Shown here: positions 52,797-60,723 of the stretch, in pieces
Layout of the letters: each line of letters opens with the position of its first letter
How positions within the stretch are numbered: position 1 is the first letter of the stretch
NCBI RefSeq assembly: GCF_000424145.1
Contig: NZ_AUJI01000037.1
Coordinates: 1 to 61,440, forward strand
Origin: Butyrivibrio sp. AC2005
GTDB lineage: Bacteria; Bacillota; Clostridia; Lachnospirales; Lachnospiraceae
Reading direction: 5' to 3'
DNA length: 61,440 nt
Made by a program: the position numbers and the translations under genes
The notes under the pieces: model-generated
The model's input: only the letters and a program-made list of their open reading frames with translations
What the model was told of the DNA's origin: nothing
Databases searched by the model: none

Positions 52797-52888
52797 GAAA
52801 GTAAATAAAAATCAGTATCCATCTAGTGTTCCGGTACTTCCATAACACTCTATGAATACTGATAAAAATTCATGCAGAAGATGGGACT
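52797..52888. repeat. 92-bp direct repeat, left copy (candidate attL of element 1)
   Basis: Identical to 58932-59023 except one base (T at 52843, C in the other). Weaker similarity extends about 70 bp to the left. It lies on the 3' side of integrase 1, as the other copy lies on the 3' side of integrase 2. Confidence 0.85.
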
Positions 52889-52965
52889 TTTTATAACAGT
52901 CCGCATATTTACTGCATATTTCAATGTTCTACATCATTTTTTACATCATTTCACTTTATACTATC

Positions 52966-52998
52966 AAAAAAGCAGCTAAAAAATAGCTGCCTTTTTTA
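52966..52998 (-). terminator. rho-independent terminator after the TM2 gene
   Basis: AGCAGCTA and TAGCTGC(C) arms flanked by six-base A and T runs; works in both directions. Confidence 0.85.
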
Positions 52999-53002
52999 AT
53001 CA

Positions 53003-53230
53003 TTATTCTCTAATCGGTACGCCTACATTATCTTTGAATGAGCCTGATGCAATCTTGATAATATCAACAAACCAACCTATACAGAAAAATCCTCCTGTAA
53101 ATAGGTATAATATTCCTTTTCCAAAATTACCCACATAGAAATGATGTGCTCCACACCAACCCAAGAAAATACACAACATCAATGCGGTGCTCTTACTCTT
53201 ATCTGATGTTGCTGTTACATATTGTGACAT
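53003..53230 (-). CDS. TM2 domain-containing membrane protein
   Basis: A 75-residue protein with the TM2 signature: KSKSTALMLCIFLGWCGAHH then FYVGNFGKGILYLFTGGFFC, GIGW-like turn and WFVDIIKI. Two transmembrane helices. GGAGG lies 5 nt before the ATG at 53230. It lies between the left repeat and the integrase, so it may be cargo of the element. Function of bacterial TM2 proteins is unclear. Confidence 0.88.
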   Translation of the reverse strand: MSQYVTATSDKSKSTALMLCIFLGWCGAHHFYVGNFGKGILYLFTGGFFCIGWFVDIIKIASGSFKDNVGVPIRE

Positions 53231-53370
53231 AAAAACCTCCACTAAATAAATAAAACTAAAAAATGCAACGTCTTATGATACCACTGTGCAACTAATTACA
53301 CAAGTTATATTACACGTTAATCAATCATGTGCAATTATCTATACTCTACATAAGAAAAGAGGTGCATATC

Positions 53371-53592
53371 GTGGGTTTTGGTACTATAAAAATAAATCTC
53401 GAAGAACAATTAAAAAAATCGGGATTATCCAAAAATAAATTTGCTCAAAGAGCAGAATTGCAGCGAACACAGCTTAATCACTATCTTAGCGGTGATATTT
53501 CATTATTAGACCGCGCTGTTTTAGGTCGTATGTGTACAGTTCTACAATGCAGAATTGAAGATATCTTAGAATTTATACCTCCACAAGAATAA
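53371..53592 (+). CDS. Cro/CI-type HTH regulator
   Basis: A 73-residue HTH protein (MGFGTIKINLEEQLKKSGLS, then KNKFAQRAELQRTQLNHYLSGD). The start is GTG at 53371 with AAGAGGTG 7-8 nt upstream; an in-frame ATG 14 codons earlier has no ribosome site. It has the size of small phage/element repressors and is divergent from TM2. Convergent with integrase 1, separated by a small hairpin (GGAGCT-aac-AGCTCC, 53597-53611). Confidence 0.85.
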   Translation: MGFGTIKINLEEQLKKSGLSKNKFAQRAELQRTQLNHYLSGDISLLDRAVLGRMCTVLQCRIEDILEFIPPQE

Positions 53593-53619
53593 AGAGGAGC
53601 TAACAGCTCCCCTTATAAA

Positions 53620-54732
53620 TCAAATTATTTTCAATTGTCTCATAGCATTTTTCTTAGTACTATCCATAACATGAGCATATAAATCCAAGCTCATTTTAAT
53701 AGATGTATGTCCTAACAATTCCTGCAAAGTCTTAGGCTCTACACCCGATTCAATACATCTTGTGGCAAAAGTGGCTCTAAATGCGTGCATTGTAAATGGC
53801 TCTATGTGAGCACGTTTACATATTCTCTTTATTTCTCTATTTGTAGGAGCTACTACTATCAAACCACCTTCGGGAGCCTTGAATATCGTATCATTGAATG
53901 ATATAACCTTATTTCCATATAACATACGATTAATCTGTCTTTGATGTTCTAATATGCCAATAATCGCATCATTAAGAGGAATATCTCTTGTGCCCTTCAT
54001 GGTTTTTGTAGTATCACCAATTACCATATTTCCAACTTCTGATTTTGTAAGTGTCCGTCTTACATGAATCATTCCATCTGAAATATCTGATTCAAACAAC
54101 GCACCAATTTCGCCTACTCTCATTCCAGTATTTACTGCTAATCTGAAAATATCATAGTATGCAGAATTTTCTGCTTCTTTAAAGAATCTCTCTGTTTCCT
54201 CGCGAGATAAAGCTCTATGAAAAGTATCTCTTGCAGGAGGAACTGACCTTTGTAAATTCTTTACTGCAATGCAAGGATTGTAATCAATCCAACGCTCTTT
54301 AAGTGCATCATTAAATACATGATTTAAAACAGCAATTTTATCATTGACTGTCTGCTCAGAATTACCATTGTCTTCAATTAGAGCCCTCTGAACAGTTCTG
54401 ATATCCTCGGGAGATATTTCCTTTAACTTAATATCACCTAGACGTTTATTAAGGCTCTGAATAACCACATTCGAGCATGATTCATACTGAAAATGCTGAC
54501 ATCTTAAGGTAGCCTCCTTTACAGTTCCTCTCCTAGATTCTGTCCACATTTCATGGAACTCATCAAGAGAAGGATTATCATGTCTCGTTTTACCTTCAAC
54601 AAGCTGATTCTTCTTTAGACGTGCTTTTTCTTCAAGCTCTGCCTTTGTATGTCCATATACATAATACCTTTTGCCATTATATATAAAGTCCTGATAGTAT
54701 AGACCATCTGAACGTTTTTTCATTTTTGCCAT
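53620..54732 (-). CDS. tyrosine-type integrase 1
   Basis: A 370-residue site-specific recombinase with an N-terminal arm-binding domain (DGLYYQDFIYNGKRYYVYG), a SAM-like core-binding domain (about 60-165) and a catalytic domain. Catalytic residues visible: Arg in NTGMRVGEIGALF, HAFRATFATR, His in ELLGHTSI and the nucleophile Tyr in LDLYAHVMD. It should integrate and excise the element at the 92-bp repeat. Very similar to integrase 2 at 59140-60249. Divergent from an RHH regulator. Confidence 0.95.
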   Translation of the reverse strand: MAKMKKRSDGLYYQDFIYNGKRYYVYGHTKAELEEKARLKKNQLVEGKTRHDNPSLDEFHEMWTESRRGTVKEATLRCQHFQYESCSNVVIQSLNKRLGDIKLKEISPEDIRTVQRALIEDNGNSEQTVNDKIAVLNHVFNDALKERWIDYNPCIAVKNLQRSVPPARDTFHRALSREETERFFKEAENSAYYDIFRLAVNTGMRVGEIGALFESDISDGMIHVRRTLTKSEVGNMVIGDTTKTMKGTRDIPLNDAIIGILEHQRQINRMLYGNKVISFNDTIFKAPEGGLIVVAPTNREIKRICKRAHIEPFTMHAFRATFATRCIESGVEPKTLQELLGHTSIKMSLDLYAHVMDSTKKNAMRQLKII

Positions 54733-54776
54733 TACATACCCCTTTTCTTATCAATAGATGTGTAGCTTTGTCTATG

Positions 54777-54811
54777 TTTACGTACGTATTGTACCATTAT
54801 TTACGTACGTA
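54777..54811. promoter_or_regulatory. operator-like direct repeats between integrase 1 and RHH 1
   Basis: TTTACGTACGTA occurs at 54777-54788 and 54800-54811 (23 bp apart), each containing the palindrome ACGTACGT. It lies in the divergent promoter region and is a likely site for the adjacent RHH protein. Confidence 0.65.
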
Positions 54812-54880
54812 CTCAAGTTATATTTTTATCCAATATATGTTAAAATACCTAAAATACTTATATTGGAGAATTTACAAGAA

Positions 54881-55063
54881 ATGACTTTTGACAAATCTCA
54901 ATATCACAATGAATATGCCAAGAAAAAATTGAAGCGTATTCCCTTAGATGTATCACTTGAAAAATATGATAAAATAAAGAAACACGCTTCAACTAAATCA
55001 GAAACAGTAAATGGCTTTATTAAGCGTGCTATTGATGAAGCAATTGAACGTGATAACAAGTAA
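54881..55063 (+). CDS. ribbon-helix-helix (Arc-like) regulator 1
   Basis: A 60-residue protein, MTFDKSQYHNEYAKKKLKRI then PLDVSLEKYDKIKKHA and VNGFIKRAIDEAIERDNK. The beta strand RIPLDV plus two helices is the RHH DNA-binding fold. The ATG at 54881 is the first after the operator repeats; GGAG lies 13 nt upstream. Paralogue of the RHH protein of element 2. It probably represses itself and integrase 1. It ends exactly where the convergent gene ends. Confidence 0.82.
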   Translation: MTFDKSQYHNEYAKKKLKRIPLDVSLEKYDKIKKHASTKSETVNGFIKRAIDEAIERDNK

Positions 55064-55480
55064 TCACACCCTTGTTGAAGTGGTGGTTTCATGGCATTTT
55101 GCCTTGAATAACTTACCTTTATTCACAAGTTCATGATAATCCGCATCTCGCTTCGCCTTTTCTTCGGGTGAATTGTATTGGCGTGTGTAAGCATCCATTA
55201 TCTCAGAAACCTCTTTTACATTTTTTAGGAACTCAGACTGGGATGCAGGCTTTTGTCTATATTCAAGTTTAAAGTGCAAATCTCCGTTGACATAGCAGTA
55301 TAATTCTTCATATCCATCTCGCTTGCTTCCTAAATACCTACAATAAGCGTCTTTTTCCTCCTCAGTAAGCTCATCATAATAAGCGCCCGAATCAATGAGT
55401 TTTAGAATAGCTCCCACATCCTCAGCACTGCCTAAGTCCATTCTTAAGGCTTGTAATCTACGTCTTAAGGATTTACTCAT
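55064..55480 (-). CDS. hypothetical element protein (138 residues)
   Basis: A basic, helical protein starting MSKSLRRRLQALRMDLGSAE with an acidic central part (DELTEEEKDAYCRYLG). No recognised domain. Its ATG overlaps the stop of the preceding HTH gene as ATGA, so the two are coupled and may act together. Confidence 0.75.
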   Translation of the reverse strand: MSKSLRRRLQALRMDLGSAEDVGAILKLIDSGAYYDELTEEEKDAYCRYLGSKRDGYEELYCYVNGDLHFKLEYRQKPASQSEFLKNVKEVSEIMDAYTRQYNSPEEKAKRDADYHELVNKGKLFKAKCHETTTSTRV

Positions 55481-55854
55481 AGGATATCACTCCTCTCCTT
55501 GATAATAGCCTCAAGCTCCTCCACTCTTTCCATAATATCGGTCTGTTCAAGCATCTTAAGAGTATTTCTGATGATACAGTCAGCGGCATTTAATCTTATT
55601 TGTTGAGCAGTGTCTGCATCCTTCATGATTTCGGCTATAACTTCGCAGGCATCCACAAGATTACGCTGCATTTTTGCAGTCGCCGCTTTTAATAGGTCAG
55701 ATTTTGCCCTAGCATAAAGCTCCTTAAAATGCTCCTGCTTCATGCGAGAATATAATGTCTTTATCTGCACACCTAGCATCTCTGCGGCGGCTTTAATCGT
55801 ACCGCACTCTATGAGTGCAGATACGATTTCTTCATCAGTAAGTCGCCTTGCCAT
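55477..55854 (-). CDS. HTH protein resembling phage terminase small subunits
   Basis: A 125-residue protein: MARRLTDEEIVSALIECGTI, KAAAEMLGVQIKTLYSRMKQ is a helix-turn-helix, followed by a long helical region (LKAATAKMQRNLVDACEVIA) and a C-terminal coiled coil. This layout matches homeodomain-like small terminase subunits and related element proteins. In phage satellites such a protein redirects helper packaging; that role is inference. It begins 1 base after the 50-residue membrane ORF. Confidence 0.72.
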   Translation of the reverse strand: MARRLTDEEIVSALIECGTIKAAAEMLGVQIKTLYSRMKQEHFKELYARAKSDLLKAATAKMQRNLVDACEVIAEIMKDADTAQQIRLNAADCIIRNTLKMLEQTDIMERVEELEAIIKERSDIL

Positions 55855-55855
55855 A

Positions 55856-56008
55856 TTACATCACCACCTTTAATATCCATAAGGAATTTGTCAGTAATAG
55901 CACCATCAAGGTAATAATTGAAAGAAACCATAAGCGGCGATTTATCCGCTCCTGCCTAACCATCTCAGATTCATAGGCAATATAAGAAACCGATTTTTTA
56001 CCATCCAT
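55856..56008 (-). CDS. small membrane protein (50 residues)
   Basis: It encodes MDGKKSVSYIAYESEMVRQE, then a single hydrophobic helix (LWFLSIITLMVLLLTNSLWI). GGAGG lies 7 nt before the ATG, and the TAA is immediately followed by the next gene's ATG, so it is well embedded in the operon. One-helix proteins in phage-like elements can be holin-like or exclusion factors; no family recognised. Confidence 0.7.
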   Translation of the reverse strand: MDGKKSVSYIAYESEMVRQERINRRLWFLSIITLMVLLLTNSLWILKVVM

Positions 56009-56023
56009 TCTTATACCTCCACA

Positions 56024-56695
56024 TCAATCATTGACTGCTTCGCGGAAGCTCTCCAAGTCATTAACACCACCAAGATAAGCAAGGGCATCAGCTTCGCTAT
56101 TAAAGTCCCTATCCACACGAAAACTATACATAGCATTAGAAATATGTTCGGGATGATATATGCTTGCCCTAGCCGCCATTTCCTGCCTGCTATCACACCT
56201 CTCAAGGGCGGCTATTCGCTTAGCACTGTCCTCAAGAGAATCAATATGAGCTAATACACTTGCAGTATCCTCTGCTCCAAAATGCACACCTCTAAGCTCA
56301 TTCTTTTCAGCAATCTCATTGAGAATAGACAATCCTACTGGGCAATTTTTAAGGGTACGAGCCGCCTGCTCAAGCTCATCCTTGCTTATTGTTTCTCTCA
56401 TCTTAAGAGCCTGCAATAGAGCAAGCTCATCCGATGTGGGAGCAATCATCTCCTTATTTTTTGCACTTTTTCTCATCTCGCCTATTGTAACCATGAAGTC
56501 CTTAAGGCACTTCTGCTGAAAAGTTGTAAGCTCTGCCCTACGATTTTTCTCAATTTCAGCTTTTTCCTGCTCATATCCTTCACTACCGCTATACTGTTCA
56601 ATTTTATTGAGTTCAGCATCATATTTTTCATGTAGTGCCTTAAGTCCTGCTCTATGCCTCTGTACTTGATTAAAATACCATTGTGTGTGACTCAT
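56024..56695 (-). CDS. hypothetical element protein (223 residues)
   Basis: A charged, mostly helical soluble protein (MSHTQWYFNQVQRHRAGLKA) with predicted coiled coil in the first 80 residues and several Glu/Lys-rich helices. No recognised domain. It lies 15 bp upstream of the small membrane gene and 14 bp after the 84-residue gene. Confidence 0.75.
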   Translation of the reverse strand: MSHTQWYFNQVQRHRAGLKALHEKYDAELNKIEQYSGSEGYEQEKAEIEKNRRAELTTFQQKCLKDFMVTIGEMRKSAKNKEMIAPTSDELALLQALKMRETISKDELEQAARTLKNCPVGLSILNEIAEKNELRGVHFGAEDTASVLAHIDSLEDSAKRIAALERCDSRQEMAARASIYHPEHISNAMYSFRVDRDFNSEADALAYLGGVNDLESFREAVND

Positions 56696-56709
56696 TTTAT
56701 CTCCTCCCT

Positions 56710-56964
56710 TTATCTGTAATAATTTTTGATAACTACCGAATCAACCTTCACTTCAAAAAGTGACTTAGTCTGCTCAATTGGTTCATATCCACATATTTTC
56801 ATCATCTCTTGAAATTCCTCATCAGTTGAATAAATTCCAGTCATACGCTGAAAAATATGCTTAAGAACATAGGAATCAGCTTGTTTTCTTGTCATTCCTG
56901 ACAAGTTTTGCTTTATCCATTTGATACAAACAGCACACTCCTCGCCACTCATAAACTTTTTCAT
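56710..56964 (-). CDS. hypothetical element protein (84 residues)
   Basis: MKKFMSGEECAVCIKWIKQN, helical, ending SLFEVKVDSVVIKNYYR. Two Cys early but no clear metal site. GGAGGG lies 4-5 nt before the ATG at 56964, preferred over an ATG four codons earlier. Function unknown. Confidence 0.7.
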   Translation of the reverse strand: MKKFMSGEECAVCIKWIKQNLSGMTRKQADSYVLKHIFQRMTGIYSTDEEFQEMMKICGYEPIEQTKSLFEVKVDSVVIKNYYR

Positions 56965-57000
56965 GACTCCCTCCATTACATATCATTGCTAAGAAAAAAA

Positions 57001-57058
57001 TCCGTTGATATCGTTGATATCCGTTTGCATATAGCAATAGCCATCAACGGATATCAAC
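57001..57058. repeat. GTTGATATC repeats with inverted pair and T-run
   Basis: GTTGATATC at 57004-57012 and 57013-57021 in tandem, plus a perfect 13-bp inverted repeat (GTTGATATCCGTT 57013-57025, complement 57046-57058). On the minus strand it is followed by TTTTTTT, so it can terminate the RepA-like gene; the tandem copies could also be iterons of an origin. Confidence 0.6.
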
Positions 57059-57079
57059 AAAATCAATATTAAATTGCTT

Positions 57080-58291
57080 TTAAACAGTTCTTATAAATTC
57101 ATATCTTTTTGAGCCGCTTCCATTTTTCTTTTCAATCATGCTGATATTGTCGTATTGTTTTAGCTGACGGCTTATACTTGAGATTTGTCTCCCTATTGCT
57201 TGTGGACTTTCTCGAATAGGTACATCCATTTGATAACTAGCATCTTTAAGTTCTGATAATCTGCCACACCAAGTACCATCATTTGACTTTGATAAAAGTA
57301 GCTTGATTGTAATAACAATAGGATTTTTCCTATACTTATTTTCTTGTTGTTGCTCAACATAATCATCAAGAGTGCCTAGTAATCTCCATTGATAAATACT
57401 TGTATCAAATATCCCCTTGAAGTCATTGTTTTGAACTGTTCTGCCTGTGATACTTATGTTGCTCTCATCATCTCTTCTGTTTTCTTTGTAAATAACAATG
57501 GCAGCATCACATGCAGCCATTAACGCAGTACTCCCAAGAATATTTGCAAATGGGTCAGTAGGGTCAACAAATTTCCTATTATGACTAATCAAGAGTATTG
57601 CTAAGTCTTTTTCTGTTGCAAACTGTTTCAATTCTGAAATTGAGCGATAATCCGCATCATAATCACTTTCATTGCTCTTCTTTGAATACTTAATCTTGGC
57701 AAATACATCAATCACAATCAGCTTAATTTGTGGATGTTCATCAATGGTTTTTTTCATAATTGAAACAAAACCTTGCTCCATAGTTGGCACTTCATTAACA
57801 ATGAAAAAGTTGTTTGGAGCAGTTTTTTTTCCAAGCATAAGATTAAGCCGTTCTTTACTTAATCTCTTGTCATTTTCAAGGTCAACATATAAAACATCAC
57901 TTTGATGTGTGTGAAACCCCAAAAACGGCTTTCCTTGCGAAATACACAAACACATTTGCATTGCCATCCACGATTTATAGAACTTTGACTTTGCAGAAAG
58001 GATTGAAACTCCATGAGATATCAAACCATCTACACAAAATTCCAATGGTGGCAAATCGCTATCTATCAATTCTTTTGCAGAGTATAATGCTAATGGTTCA
58101 GTAATAACTGCTTTTGCATTATGAATTAGTACTTTTCTTATCACACGACATATTTCCGTATGTGTAACCTTAATTCCATTTTCATAAGCAAAATTTGTTA
58201 CAAGTGCATTTAGTTCCGCGGGATTATCAAAATAATCTGACTTGATAGATTGCGCATAATTAATAAGCTTTTGTTCATCTATCTTTTTCAC
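57080..58291 (-). CDS. RepA-like AAA ATPase (replication-type helicase)
   Basis: A 403-residue protein of the RepA/AAA_25 type. The P-loop region is SILSAKSKFYKSWMAMQM, keeping KS but with Tyr for the usual Gly. Walker B is LIVIDVFAKI, and LAILLISHNRKF plus GSTALMAACDAAIVI are RecA-fold motifs. A C-terminal winged-helix-like part (about 310-400) follows. Such proteins are replicative helicases of plasmids and satellites. The start is GTG with GGTGGTG upstream. It follows the excisionase-like gene by 15 bp. Confidence 0.85.
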   Translation of the reverse strand: MKKIDEQKLINYAQSIKSDYFDNPAELNALVTNFAYENGIKVTHTEICRVIRKVLIHNAKAVITEPLALYSAKELIDSDLPPLEFCVDGLISHGVSILSAKSKFYKSWMAMQMCLCISQGKPFLGFHTHQSDVLYVDLENDKRLSKERLNLMLGKKTAPNNFFIVNEVPTMEQGFVSIMKKTIDEHPQIKLIVIDVFAKIKYSKKSNESDYDADYRSISELKQFATEKDLAILLISHNRKFVDPTDPFANILGSTALMAACDAAIVIYKENRRDDESNISITGRTVQNNDFKGIFDTSIYQWRLLGTLDDYVEQQQENKYRKNPIVITIKLLLSKSNDGTWCGRLSELKDASYQMDVPIRESPQAIGRQISSISRQLKQYDNISMIEKKNGSGSKRYEFIRTV

Positions 58292-58306
58292 ATTATCACC
58301 ACCACC

Positions 58307-58516
58307 TTATGCTGATATGGAGTCTAAGTATTCTTGTATCTTTTTTACATTCCATAGAACTCGCCTATTATTACTGATTGTGATTCTCGCGCCTGCTGCC
58401 TCACCGATTTCAATAGCAGTTTGTTTTCCACAGCCAAGACACTTAGCAAGTTGCTGTGTGTCTAGTGAAAAGCAGTCCTTCAAACTAATTACTTCTTTTT
58501 TAGTGGTTGCATTCAT
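58307..58516 (-). CDS. excisionase-like HTH protein
   Basis: A 69-residue protein, MNATTKKEVISLKDCFSLDT then QQLAKCLGCGKQTAIEIGEA, RITISNNRRVLWNVKKIQEYL: the MerR/excisionase winged-helix form used by Tn916-like Xis. AGGAGG precedes the ATG at 58516. First gene of the element's minus-strand operon, preceded by a terminator-like hairpin. Confidence 0.82.
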   Translation of the reverse strand: MNATTKKEVISLKDCFSLDTQQLAKCLGCGKQTAIEIGEAAGARITISNNRRVLWNVKKIQEYLDSISA

Positions 58517-58530
58517 TATTTTTCCTCCTA

Positions 58531-58578
58531 TTTTTTTGCAAGAAAAAGCCATAGGCGCAAATCATGTGCTCCTATGGC
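58531..58578 (-). promoter_or_regulatory. terminator-like hairpin before the xis ribosome site
   Basis: GCCATAGG (58548-58555) and CCTATGGC (58571-58578) form an 8-bp stem. On the minus strand it is followed by TTTTTC and then, 20 bases on, by the xis ribosome site. Arranged like a transcription attenuator. Confidence 0.6.
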
Positions 58579-58832
58579 ATCCAAATTATAATTATGAGTT
58601 TTGTCTAAGTATATTTTTTGAAAGAGTGAACAATTTATCGTCTATGGCTTTAATTGCTTGTCTCTATCTATCATAATACTTTAAACAACTTCGCAATTAA
58701 AGCTTTTCTGTGACATTTCTTATTTTTCCACTTAATTCACAAAGGCATGTAATATGATGTCAAAACATTTTTTATATTTCTTATAACTCTCTTGTGCATA
58801 TCCCACAAACGCAGTTTACACCAGTAATTACT

Positions 58833-58877
58833 GCATCATTTTTTACATCATTTTTTACATCATTTTTTACATCATTT
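58833..58877. repeat. 12-bp repeat TTTTTTACATCA, about four copies
   Basis: ACATCATTTTTT repeats about four times just outside the right 92-bp repeat. Two similar copies lie beside the left repeat (52711-52741) and two at 52930-52951. Their placement suits integrase arm-type binding sites. Confidence 0.65.
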
Positions 58878-58931
58878 AGAGTCGAAAAAGATAGTTTTTG
58901 ACGATTTCAGACAGCTCACTATAAACAATAC

Positions 58932-59023
58932 GAAAGTAAATAAAAATCAGTATCCATCTAGTGTTCCGGTACTTCCACAACACTCTATGAATACTGATAA
59001 AAATTCATGCAGAAGATGGGACT
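58932..59023. repeat. 92-bp direct repeat, right copy (junction of elements 1 and 2)
   Basis: One mismatch to 52797-52888. It ends element 1 and begins element 2, whose integrase gene ends 117 bp to the right. Confidence 0.85.
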
Positions 59024-59091
59024 ATTTCCAACACACCGCATGAATACTGGATTTCTTTTAATCTGACTACATAACTGACTACAATACAATA

Positions 59092-59129
59092 AAAATAAAA
59101 TGGCAGCAGGCTTTTTACCACCTGCTGCC
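59092..59129 (-). terminator. rho-independent terminator after integrase 2
   Basis: GGCAGCAGG (59102-59110) pairs with CCTGCTGCC (59121-59129), followed on the minus strand by ATTTTATTTTTATT. Confidence 0.88.
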
Positions 59130-59139
59130 GACTAGATAA

Positions 59140-60249
59140 TTATACTATTCTCAGATTCTTCATAGCTTCTTTTTTGGTGTTATCCATTACATGACCATAC
59201 AAATCCAGGGACATTTTGATACTTGTATGTCCTAACAATTCCTGCAAGGTTTTAGGTTGTATACCTGATTCTATCATTCTTGTTGCGAAAGTAGCTCTGA
59301 AACTATGCATAGTAAATGGTTCTATTCCAATTCTTTTGCATATCCTCTTTATTTCTCTATTGGTAGGAGCTGAAACAAGCAATCCACCCTCCGGTGCTTT
59401 AAATATACGCTCCTGCATTGATACAACCTTATCTCCGTATAACATCCGGTTTATCTTCTTCTGATGGTCAATTATCTCTGATATTGCATCATTCAATGGT
59501 ATATCTCGCTGACCTTTCGTTGTTTTGGTACTATCTCCGATAACCATATTTCCAAGCTCAGATTTAGTAAGAGTACGCTTTATATGAATCTTATCATCAT
59601 ATATATCTGATTCAAACAGAGCACCGATTTCTCCAACTCTCATTCCGGTATTAACTGCTATCCGAAAAATATCATAATATGCTGAATTAACTGCTGCTTC
59701 AAAGAATCTATCTGTTTCTTCTCTGCTTAATGCTCTATGAAATGTATCTCTTGCAGGTGGTTCTGTCCTCTGTAAATTCTTAACTGCTATCATAGGATTA
59801 AAATCAATCCTGCGTTCTTTTAAAGCATCCGAAAACAAGTGATTCAATACCGCAAGCTTATCATTAACTGTCTGCTCTGAATTACCATTCTCTATCAATT
59901 TTCTTTGAACAATCCTTAGATCATCAGGAGTTACTTCTTTAAGCTTTATATCTCCGAGCTGCTTATTCAAGCTATCAATAAAAATCTCTGAACATGATTT
60001 ATACTGGAATAACTGACAACGCAGCGTTGATTCTCTAACAGTCCCTTTTCTTGATTGTGTCCACATATCATGGTACTGATTCAAGGTTGGGTTATCATGT
60101 AATTCTTTTCCGGATTCAAGCTGCTGCCTCTTAATCATCATATTATGCTCTAATTCCTGAGCATTATAGCCATAAACAAAATAGCGTTTTCCATTATGCA
60201 TAAATGTTTTTTGCAAACGTCCGTCTGCTCTTTTCTTTTGCCTTGCCAT
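59140..60249 (-). CDS. tyrosine-type integrase 2
   Basis: A 369-residue paralogue of integrase 1, similar along its full length (for example DGRLQKTFMHNGKRYFVYG, NTGMRVGEIGALF, HSFRATFATR, ELLGHTSI, nucleophile in LDLYGHVMD). It should act on the same target, as both genes end next to copies of the same 92-bp repeat. GGAG precedes the ATG. Its upstream region holds two hairpins (60272-60307 and about 60336-60363). Confidence 0.95.
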   Translation of the reverse strand: MARQKKRADGRLQKTFMHNGKRYFVYGYNAQELEHNMMIKRQQLESGKELHDNPTLNQYHDMWTQSRKGTVRESTLRCQLFQYKSCSEIFIDSLNKQLGDIKLKEVTPDDLRIVQRKLIENGNSEQTVNDKLAVLNHLFSDALKERRIDFNPMIAVKNLQRTEPPARDTFHRALSREETDRFFEAAVNSAYYDIFRIAVNTGMRVGEIGALFESDIYDDKIHIKRTLTKSELGNMVIGDSTKTTKGQRDIPLNDAISEIIDHQKKINRMLYGDKVVSMQERIFKAPEGGLLVSAPTNREIKRICKRIGIEPFTMHSFRATFATRMIESGIQPKTLQELLGHTSIKMSLDLYGHVMDNTKKEAMKNLRIV

Positions 60250-60271
60250 AACACATTTCTCCTTTATTTTT

Positions 60272-60307
60272 GCAAGGCAGCAGGCTTATAATATAGCTGT
60301 GCCTTGC
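60272..60307 (-). promoter_or_regulatory. hairpin in the integrase 2 leader
   Basis: GCAAGGCA (60272-60279) and TGCCTTGC (60300-60307) form a perfect 8-bp stem just upstream of the integrase 2 ribosome site. It might limit translation or transcription of the integrase. Confidence 0.5.
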
Positions 60308-60355
60308 TTCTGTGGTGGTTGCTTGGTACATATACTGGTCGTTAATGCGCCAACA

Positions 60356-60544
60356 TTAGCGACCTTTATTTTTTTGATATTTTCTTCCTTGACCAAATCC
60401 GAACTTAAATGCTCTGACAATCGCTGAATACAAATCATCTTTTGAATGTATAGAACTAATCAGTTCTTGCATTTCATCCTGGCGCATATCATACCGCCAT
60501 TCGATTTTGGTACTTTCAATTATTTGATTCATGTTCCGTTTCAT
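60356..60544 (-). CDS. small element protein upstream of integrase 2 (62 residues)
   Basis: MKRNMNQIIESTKIEWRYDM then RQDEMQELISSIHSKDDLYS and a basic C-terminus (GQGRKYQKNKGR). GGAGGG lies about 10 nt before the ATG. Soluble, helical; no family recognised. It sits in the same unit as integrase 2, where excision-control proteins are often found. Element 1 has no counterpart. Confidence 0.65.
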   Translation of the reverse strand: MKRNMNQIIESTKIEWRYDMRQDEMQELISSIHSKDDLYSAIVRAFKFGFGQGRKYQKNKGR

Positions 60545-60603
60545 TCACTATGAACCCTCCTTATCGAACAATATATAGTTTTTGGATAATATAATTATAT
60601 TAA

Positions 60604-60681
60604 ATAGTCGTATTTAATTCAACGTACAGTATATACAAAATATATGGATGTATTTAGTCATTATTTATATAGTCGTATTTA
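60604..60681. promoter_or_regulatory. operator-like repeats between integrase 2 unit and RHH 2
   Basis: ATAGTCGTATTTA occurs at 60604-60616 and 60669-60681. The first lies in a near-palindrome (TTAAATA-GTCG-TATTTAA). It is in the divergent control region, like the different repeats before RHH 1. Confidence 0.6.
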
Positions 60682-60723
60682 TGCAAATATGGTATGATTT
60701 CTCTATAAGGGAGAATCTATTTT

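Larger units (their letters stand above)
52797..59023. mobile_element. integrative element 1 (about 6.1 kb, satellite-like)
   Basis: Bounded by the 92-bp direct repeats (period 6135 bp). It carries TM2 and HTH genes, a tyrosine integrase, an RHH regulator, a terminase-small-subunit-like HTH protein, small hypotheticals, a RepA-like AAA protein and an excisionase-like protein. There are no capsid, portal, tail, relaxase or conjugation genes. The layout resembles small phage satellites or replicative integrative elements; which one is not determined. Confidence 0.75.

Noticed and set aside
56011..56205. 64-codon minus-strand frame with hydrophobic segments
   Set aside because: Overlaps the 223-residue gene in another frame and has no ribosome site.
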